A DNA stretch of 64,000 nt, from NCBI GenBank assembly GCA_034231615.1, contig CM067298.1, positions 2,609,834-2,673,833 on the forward strand, given 5' to 3'. The translations under genes were made by a program, and so were the position numbers. Shown here one piece after another: positions 57,859 to 64,000 of this stretch. Each line of letters starts with the position of its first letter. The first letter of the stretch is position 1. The notes under the pieces are model-generated. The model saw only the letters and a program-made list of their open reading frames with translations. It searched no databases and was not told the DNA's origin. Source of the stretch: Meghimatium bilineatum (Eukaryota > Mollusca > Gastropoda > Stylommatophora > Philomycidae).

Positions 57859-58905
57859 CGTTATGTCGAAATCTGATTTTCATCTTCAATATTTAGGACT
57901 TATACCATTTCTAGTATTGTTTCTCATTTTTTGTTTGAGAATGAAAACAATCTTCGAGATCTGCTGGGAACATGTGCGTCCACCCAGAAGTCTTGTCAAG
58001 TCTGTTCATAAAAAATTTACGTATTCTGATAGACTGACATTTTTTGGGGTCACTATATCAAACGTGTCAATGTTTGCTTGTAACTCTTTGAGGCGAAGAA
58101 AGTCATGCAAACATCTGTTGACAAGAATCTGGAACTCGAGGTACTGCACACAAAGATGAAAGCCGATTGATATAATTAATTACCAGTATAGTTGGCCCGG
58201 TGGGTAATATCAGTCAAAAAAATTGACTTGACAATGATTTGTTATCCCTAGAAACTGCGAAGAGAAATACAAATAACTGATGGAGGGATGTGAGAAGAAT
58301 AAATGACTATAAATGTGTAGAAAATAGATCAACCTGCCGCAGGTTGTCATTTACATTCTGTTATTACAGGTAGTAATGGTATTTTCAATTTCTGCGCAAT
58401 TATTAGCACGCGACAAACATTACTGATAATTACATTTCTATTAGGTTAGTTTATCTCTGGTATGTGTCCTTTCTACTTTAATCTTGTCTACGCGTGATAG
58501 TTCATGATCGAATGAGGATATAGCGCCCGGTGTCAGAAAATGTGATCAATGCTGCTAACAAAACGTCCCCCTTACGCCCAAACCGTATATTTTGTGTGTT
58601 TCAATGATATAGGTAAGCTACATTACATCGAGTCGATTATAACCAAAGCTACTATATTCGTGAAGATATGATATTTACCCCTCATATTTTTAGTTTAGCC
58701 CTCGGCTTACAAAAACAATCATGTGCTCGCACTCTCTTCGGTTTTGTCAATCAATTTCAAGAAATTTAATCTCGTAGGAAACTTAAATACCGTGGCGTAT
58801 TCAGTGAGAACTAGATACTAAATATATTCGCCATTCTTCTTTTCGCCACTAACTTTCGCTTAAATAGTTAACGTTGCGCCCTTGTGTTGTCTGGGTCTCA
58901 ACGGT
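57859..58905. other. Spacer, nothing recognised except a short duplicated segment
   Basis: 58540-58585 (gtgatcaatgctgctaacaa, aacgtcccccttacgcccaa) recurs at 59345-59385, flanking the 58-bp array on both sides. A 98-codon plus frame (57863-58159) has no domain. Confidence 0.5.
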
Positions 58906-59338
58906 GATCTAGAATAGTGAGTGACATTATTATCTGACAGGTATGTTACCTGACATGAATGGGGATCTAGAATAGTGAGTGACATTGTTACCTGACAGGT
59001 ATGTTGCCTGACATGAAGGGGGTCTAGAATAGTGAGTGGCATTGTTACCTGACAGTATGTTGCCTGACACAAAAGGGATCTAAAATAGTGCCATTGTTAT
59101 CTGACAGGTATGTTGCCTGACAAAACGGGGATCTAAAATAGTGACATTGTTACCTGACATGTATGTTGCCTGACACAAAGGCGATCTAGTATAGTGAGTG
59201 ACATTGTTACCTGACAGGTATGTTGTAAGACACGAAAGGAATCTAAAATAGTGAGTGACATTGTTACCTGACGGGTATGTTACCTGACACGAAGGGGGTC
59301 TAGAAAGTGAGTGATATTGTTACCTGACAGGTATGTCA
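58906..59338. repeat. 58-bp tandem repeat, about 7.5 copies
   Basis: The core is gatctagaatagtgagtgac with attgttacctgacaggtatg. The units are diverged and some are shortened, so the array is fairly old. Confidence 0.93.
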
Positions 59339-59458
59339 CAGTGAGTTGATCAATCCTCCCAACAAAACGTCCCTCCTTACGCCCAAAAACAGAAGATCAA
59401 CGACGAAGCAACTGCACGCATCACGCAAATAACAATCACGCAAATACCAATCAATCAT

Positions 59459-59741
59459 TCATTATCTGAGCCCCCCCCCCTTGCCTTGAGGTGATGAATT
59501 ATCTGAGCCCCCCCCCCTCCCTTGCCTTGAGGTGATGAATTATCTGAGCCCCCTTGCCTTGAGGTGATGAATTATCTGAGCCCCCCCCCCCTTGCCTTGA
59601 GGTGATGAATTATCTGAGCCCCCCTTGCCTTGAGGTGATGAAGTATCTGAGCACCCCTTGCCTTGAGGTGATGAAGTATCTGAGCACCCCTTGCCTTGAG
59701 GTGATGAAGTATCTGAGCACCCCTTGCCTTGAGGTGATGAA
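59459..59741. repeat. About 33-40-bp tandem repeat born from LINE A codons, 8 copies
   Basis: The core is ccttgccttgaggtgatgaa with tatctgagc and a C run of variable length. The last unit is in frame with the LINE that follows and encodes PCLEVMK, the start of its E-V-x-x-A-I motif. C runs are longest at the left and short at the right, next to the source. Confidence 0.95.
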
Positions 59742-60115
59742 GAAAGCAATCTCAAATTTGCCCGTAGGAAAAGCGACAGCGCCAGACTCCATTCTAGCCG
59801 ATACTTACGCCGCCAGTGGCCCTGTAATGACTGTTAAATTCACAGTGCTCTTTCAGACAATGTGGAACCTGGACGCGATACCACAAGACTTTAAGGATGC
59901 TTCCATCATACATCTATACAAGAGAAAAGGAAATCGCCCAGCTTGCGATAGCCACCGAGGCATGTACCTGCTCTGTATAGCAGGCAAGATCCTGGCTAGG
60001 TCTCCTCCCAGAGAGAGAGCCAATGTGACTTCTGACAGGGCAGAGGTACGGTTGACATGATATTCACTGCCAGACAACTACAAGACCAACTTGTACGTAA
60101 GAAATAAAATAGTTT
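59600..60115 (+). mobile_element. LINE family A, N-terminal reverse transcriptase region
   Basis: The plus strand reads EVMKKAISNLPVGKATAPDS, LFQTMWNLDAIPQDFKDASI, IHLYKRKGNRPACDSHRGMY, LLCIAGKILAR, then GRGTVDMIFTARQLQ. These are the ordered motifs preceding polymerase motif A (GKAxGxD, IPQDFKDA, YKRKGNR..C..HRGI, LLNIAGKI, RGT.DMIF). It stops where the 31-bp array begins. The first 140 bp are the array itself. Confidence 0.92.
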
Positions 60116-60117
60116 CA

Positions 60118-60275
60118 GCAACAGACACTTGTGAATCCGTACCATTCAGAAACAGACACTCGTGCATCCGTACCATTGAAAAACAGACACTCGTGAATCC
60201 GTATCATTGAAAAACAGACACTCGTGAATCCGTACCATTCAGAAACAGACACTCGTGAATCCGTACCATTAAGAA
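60118..60275. repeat. 31-bp tandem repeat grown inside an S2-type SINE body, 5 copies
   Basis: acagacactcgtgaatccgt plus accattcagaa begins at 60121 and 60152. The same segment occurs about twice at 62072-62120 and resembles gcatccggatcgttagaaag of the S2 body at 39156-39180. Confidence 0.93.
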
Positions 60276-60475
60276 AGTAAATGCAATTTATCCAATGTAA
60301 ATATTGCTTAGAAAAGCACTGCAGCCAAAATCAAATGATGGATTGATCAATATATTATGTCCATTTATATTCGGAGAAAGTGAGAGTGGGGCATACATAA
60401 AATCACTCAAGCTCTCTCTCCCTCTCTCACATATTCGCACAGAAGGAGAAAGAACGTGTGCTTGTCACAGACGTA
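60240..60475 (+). repeat. Left copy of a 230-260-bp duplicated segment with S2 body
   Basis: aatattgcttagaaaagcac, atgatggattgatcaatata, gtgagagtggggcatacata and acgtgtgcttgtcac match 62078-62338 nearly base for base. The first part corresponds to the S2 SINE body (ttgcctagaaaatcaccaca). Confidence 0.9.
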
Positions 60476-61340
60476 AACACAAACCAGCTAACACACATAC
60501 ACACTCACAAAGAGAAAGAAACATAGCGGCACATACACACATACACTTCAGGACTTTATAAAGACAGACAGAACATCAACAAATATACACACATACACTC
60601 ACAGATTCGCGATCTAAAGAAACAACCTAATAAATAAAAGCGCAAATAGAAAAGCCATGTCTAATTATCATATTCTGGAGAACTTCTCAGAAAACATCAA
60701 ATCAACTGTAAGAACTCGCCTTGTACGCAGTCGCTTGTTAGGGGAAACTGCATGGAAAAAACTCTAGTTCCTACAGACGTGACTAGTTGAATGCTAAATT
60801 ATTGGAAAATCTATCCCAAAACACAAATGTTCTTGTACTCACACCAACTGATGTAGCGATTTATGGTACAATGATTAAACGACAGCGACAGCAAATGTAT
60901 TGATCTTCGTCCGTTTTCTTGATGCTCGGAATCTTCATAAAGGAAAAGCAGTTGGAATGCATTTTATTGATTGTCAATTTCTCTTATCTCTTTCATGTGA
61001 ACATGGGCGTCACGATCAAGGGATGAAAGTTTGAGGAAAGGTCCTGACTTTGGTGAAGAGATTCGGGTAAATTCAGATGTGCAAGCAGATAAAGGAAAAT
61101 AAACGTTTGATGATAGATTGTTGGTTGTGATGTTATTTTATAATCTGCTGCAACTGGGGGGTTGCGATGATGTTCGTGATCTGTTTCACTGGGTTGTTGT
61201 CACGTTTTCACGTTGTCGCGTTGATCAAAGTCTGGTGCAGCTGGATCGTTCTGATGTTTCTAATTATCTGGTAAAAATGGGTCTCATGATCTGGTGATAC
61301 TATCAGCAGTCTAATTCCTCAAACTGACTAGATACTACAA
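60476..61340. other. Spacer with CA-rich stretch, nothing recognised
   Basis: A CA-rich stretch (acacacatacacac) lies at about 60485-60600. No gene was recognised beyond it. Confidence 0.5.
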
Positions 61341-61745
61341 ACAGTCTATTTCTATCAGTCTATTTCTATCAGTCTGTTTCCTCAATCGGAATTGATACTA
61401 CCAACAGTCTATTTCCACAAACAGACGTGACTCTACTAACAGTCTTTTCTATCAGTCTATTTCTATCAGTCTATTTCTATCAGTCTATTTCTATCAGTCT
61501 ATTTCTATCAGTCTATTTCTATCAATCTATTTCTATCAGTCTATTTCTATCAGTCTATTTCTATCATTCTATTTCTATCAGTCTATTTCTATCAGTCTAT
61601 TTCCTCAATCGGAATTCATACTCCCAACAATCTATTTCTTCATACGGACGGGATACTACCAACAGTCTATTTCATGAAACAGATTTGATACTACCAACAG
61701 TCTATTTCATGAAACAGATTTGATGCTACCGACAGTCTATTTTCT
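61341..61745. repeat. 14-bp tandem repeat inside a looser longer repeat
   Basis: The unit agtctatttctatc is repeated about 14 times in the centre. Outer units are longer (tactaccaacagtctatttc) and irregular. Confidence 0.92.
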
Positions 61746-62077
61746 TAAGGCAACAGTCGCCATGAGTGTTTCGTGAATTGTCATACAGAAATATCGATTT
61801 CTTTCTTCTAGACAACAAATATATTGATTACATATTATATTCTGGTATTCAGCAGATCAGTCCAGACAATTGTGGTTGTAGCCATTTCTTAGCAATATTT
61901 ACTAGTGGTTGGCATTATTTTGATGGAAGTTTGTGGATTTTCGTCCCACCCCGGGCCAGAGCCAGAGAACAACTATCACACTACTAGGAAGGTAGGTTTT
62001 AACCTATGAAATGCTCCGAGCCACTGCAGCCAAGATATGGTTCACTGTGCTCATTCCCCGCCACCAATTGCATCCGT
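61746..62077. other. Spacer with a possible decayed S2 fragment
   Basis: Near 61870-61910 tggttgtagccatttcttag, caatatttac resembles the reverse of the S2 body. Too diverged to call firmly. Confidence 0.4.
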
Positions 62078-62251
62078 ACCATTCAGAAACAGACACTCGT
62101 GCATTCGTATCATTCAGAAAGTAAATGTATTTATCCAATGTAAATATTGCTTAGAAAATCACTGCAGCCAAAATCAAATGATGGATTGATCAATATATTC
62201 TGTCCATTTATATTTCAGAGAAAGTGAGAGTGGGGCATACATAAAAACACA

Positions 62252-62300
<49 letters not shown>

Positions 62301-62338
62301 ATTCGCTCAGAAGGAGAAAGAACGTGTGCTTGTCACTT
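62078..62338 (+). repeat. Right copy of the duplicated segment, with S2 body and TC/AC runs
   Basis: The partner of 60240-60475. TC and AC microsatellite runs (62258-62300) are longer here. It is followed at once by the 30-bp array. Confidence 0.9.
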
Positions 62339-62345
62339 GTCACAA

Positions 62346-62945
62346 TATTAGGTAATATTTCTGTGTGTGTGGTTATATTAGGTAATATTTCTGTGTGTGT
62401 GGTTATATTAGGTAATATTTCTGTGTGTGTGGTTATATTAGGTAATATTTCTGTGTGTGTGGTTATATTAGGTAATATTTCTGTGTGTGTGGTTATATTA
62501 GGTAATATTTCTGTGTGTGTGGTTATATTAGGTAATATTTCTGTGTGTGTGGTTATATTAGGTAATATTTCTGTGTGTGTGGTTATATTAGGTAATATTT
62601 CTGTGTGTGTGGTTATATTAGGTAATATTTCTGTGTGTGTGGTTATATTAGGTAATATTTCTGTGTGTGTGGTTATATTAGGTAATATTTCTGTGTGTGT
62701 GGTTATATTAGGTAATATTTCTGTGTGTGTGGTTATATTAGGTAATATTTCTGTGTGTGTGGTTATATTAGGTAATATTTCTGTGTGTGTGGTTATATTA
62801 GGTAATATTTCTGTGTGTGTGGTTATATTAGGTAATATTTCTGTGTGTGTGGTTATATTAGGTAATATTTCTGTGTGTGTGGTTATATTAGGTAATATTT
62901 CTGTGTGTGTGGTTATATTAGGTAATATTTCTGTGTGTGTGGCTA
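62346..62945. repeat. 30-bp tandem repeat, 20 identical copies
   Basis: ttaggtaatatttctgtgtg plus ten bases, all units reading the same by eye except the last few bases. The period is a multiple of three, hence the 235-codon frame repeating ILGNISVCVV, an artefact. Confidence 0.97.
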
Positions 62946-63344
62946 TGTTGAACTTCTCTATTGCCCCAGGAATGCAACTAAATGTTCAAATTAAAAGGAT
63001 TGTCACTTCCTCAGTCACTGTGCCTCTATGATCGGCCTCAGCCATAGGAAAAACAGTGCTGTCAGTTCCCTCCTCCCCACTGCTGCTCAGCAAATCTCTG
63101 GCTCCCTTCCAACCACAGAGGGTGCATAAAGAAACAAAAAAAAGAAAACAACATGGCATAAAACACATTGTAACCCTAAAAAAAAAGCATTAGAAGTATA
63201 ACTGTATAGATGACGTGCCATGAAGCTTCCATAAGAAGATAACCTCAATATAACGGCATGTCAGCTACTAAGGTTTTTCTGTTGCATGGGTGGTTAGTGT
63301 AATGGGCCATTGGTGAGAAACACAGACGCAAACCATGCGTATAT
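62946..63344. other. Spacer, unidentified
   Basis: A 60-codon minus frame (62986-63168; LCGWKGARDLLSSSGEEG) is non-repetitive but not recognised. An A-rich run lies near 63128-63190. Confidence 0.4.
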
Positions 63345-63645
63345 TTACTATTAGCTTGACCATCAAGATAAAAAAGTTAAGTTAACCCACAACATTTATT
63401 AACTGGCGTATAAGTGTAACATGTTCACGATCTCACATTTCATTGGCTCTGCTATATGAGGGAGGTAGCCATCTCCCCAAACTCGCAGCATTTACTTCCC
63501 AATTAATCTGGTAACCAATTATGGCTAGATCGACGAAGGAGACGTTGCGATCTGAAAATATGTTCACCTTAACGTAAGAAATGAAACCAGGAATACTCAT
63601 ATGAGAAGCCAGTGCGCTAACGACTGCGCTACGCCGCTCCCTGCC
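63345..63645 (-). mobile_element. SINE family S3, copy with tRNA-like head
   Basis: The minus strand starts gggagcggcgtagcgcagtc, gttagcgcactggc (A-box region, 63643-63608) with a B-box-like cctggtttcatttc. The body follows: gcaacgtctccttcgtcgat, aattgggaagtaaatgctgc, gagatggctacctccctcat, tgttgtgggttaactt. The body matches 34966-35160 on the plus strand. The head motif is also at 37983-38020. Confidence 0.8.
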
Positions 63646-63717
63646 ATATGATGTCTAGATACAGATACATTAATCAGCGCCATAAACATAATGAGATCAA
63701 CAGCCTAGACGATCCAT

Positions 63718-64000
63718 TGTGTACCCATGTTATGTCCCTATGTGGATACACTGATTTGTACCCGTGTTATGCCACTATGTGGATACACTGATTTGTACTC
63801 GTGTATGCCCCTATGTGGATACACTGATTTGTACTCGTGTATGCCCCTATGTGGATACACTGATTTGTACCCGTGTTATGCCCCTATGTGGATACACTGA
63901 TTTGTACCCGTGTTATGCCCCTATGTGGATACACTGATGTGTACCCGTGTTATTCCCCTATGTGGATACACTGATGTGTACCCGTGTTATTCCCCTATGT
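63718..64000. repeat. 39-bp tandem repeat, at least 7 copies, cut by the window edge
   Basis: gtgttatgcccctatgtgga plus 19 bases. Some units lack one base (gtgtatgcccc). The array continues beyond 64000. Confidence 0.95.

Noticed and set aside
62324-63031. 235-codon frame with hydrophobic ILGNISVCVV repeats, resembling a membrane protein
   Set aside because: It is 20 identical 30-bp units; the period is a multiple of three, so one frame stays open by necessity.

Overview
The window reads as gene-poor intergenic DNA from a lophotrochozoan animal, most likely a mollusc. It is AT-rich and has no bacterial gene layout. The only protein-coding traces are decayed non-LTR retrotransposon (LINE) reverse transcriptases and tails, surrounded by tRNA-derived SINEs and very many minisatellites. 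The mollusc guess rests on remembered resemblance of the LINE families and is not proven. No host gene, rRNA, functional tRNA gene or CRISPR array could be supported. The very long open frames (2078, 1915, 651 and 591 codons and others) are all stop-free tandem arrays, not genes.

By my hand tally, tandem arrays fill about 30 kb, just under half the window. The largest are a 50-bp unit with 61 apparently identical copies (1.58-4.74 kb), 28-bp and 40/44-bp arrays (8.6-11.2 kb), a 16-bp array (20.6-21.4 kb), a 32-bp array (33.3-35.0 kb), a 38-bp array (37.2-37.9 kb), a 34-bp array of about 176 copies (45.3-51.3 kb) and a 29-bp array of about 133 copies (52.5-56.4 kb). Smaller arrays appear every 1-2 kb, and an array runs off the right edge.

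The spacers hold fossils of mobile elements. LINE family A, with a C-terminal C2H2 finger, is at 13.7-14.1 (+), 19.8-20.4 (-), 30.5-31.5 (-) and 59.7-60.1 kb (+). LINE family B is at 7.4-7.8, 41.0-42.3 and 56.4-56.9 kb (+). Two further reverse transcriptase pieces abut at 36.3-37.2 kb (-), and other LINE tails lie at 38.9, 40.6 and 57.0 kb. SINE heads or bodies lie near 0.1, 5.0, 5.3, 11.8, 38.0, 38.7, 39.1, 43.5, 60.3, 62.1, 35.0 and 63.5 kb; the one at 38.7 kb has a perfect 12-bp target duplication. An LTR-like element has two opposed copies (15.1-15.8 and 29.1-29.9 kb). Two more dispersed families (called D and E here) recur five or more times each.

The most notable pattern links the two classes. 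At least four minisatellites have units that are in-frame pieces of the LINE they touch (37.2, 42.1, 56.7 and 59.5 kb, plus a small one at 41.4 kb), and one grew inside a SINE body (60.1 kb). Transposon debris here seems to be raw material for new minisatellites. I saw no sign of a novel protein-based system.
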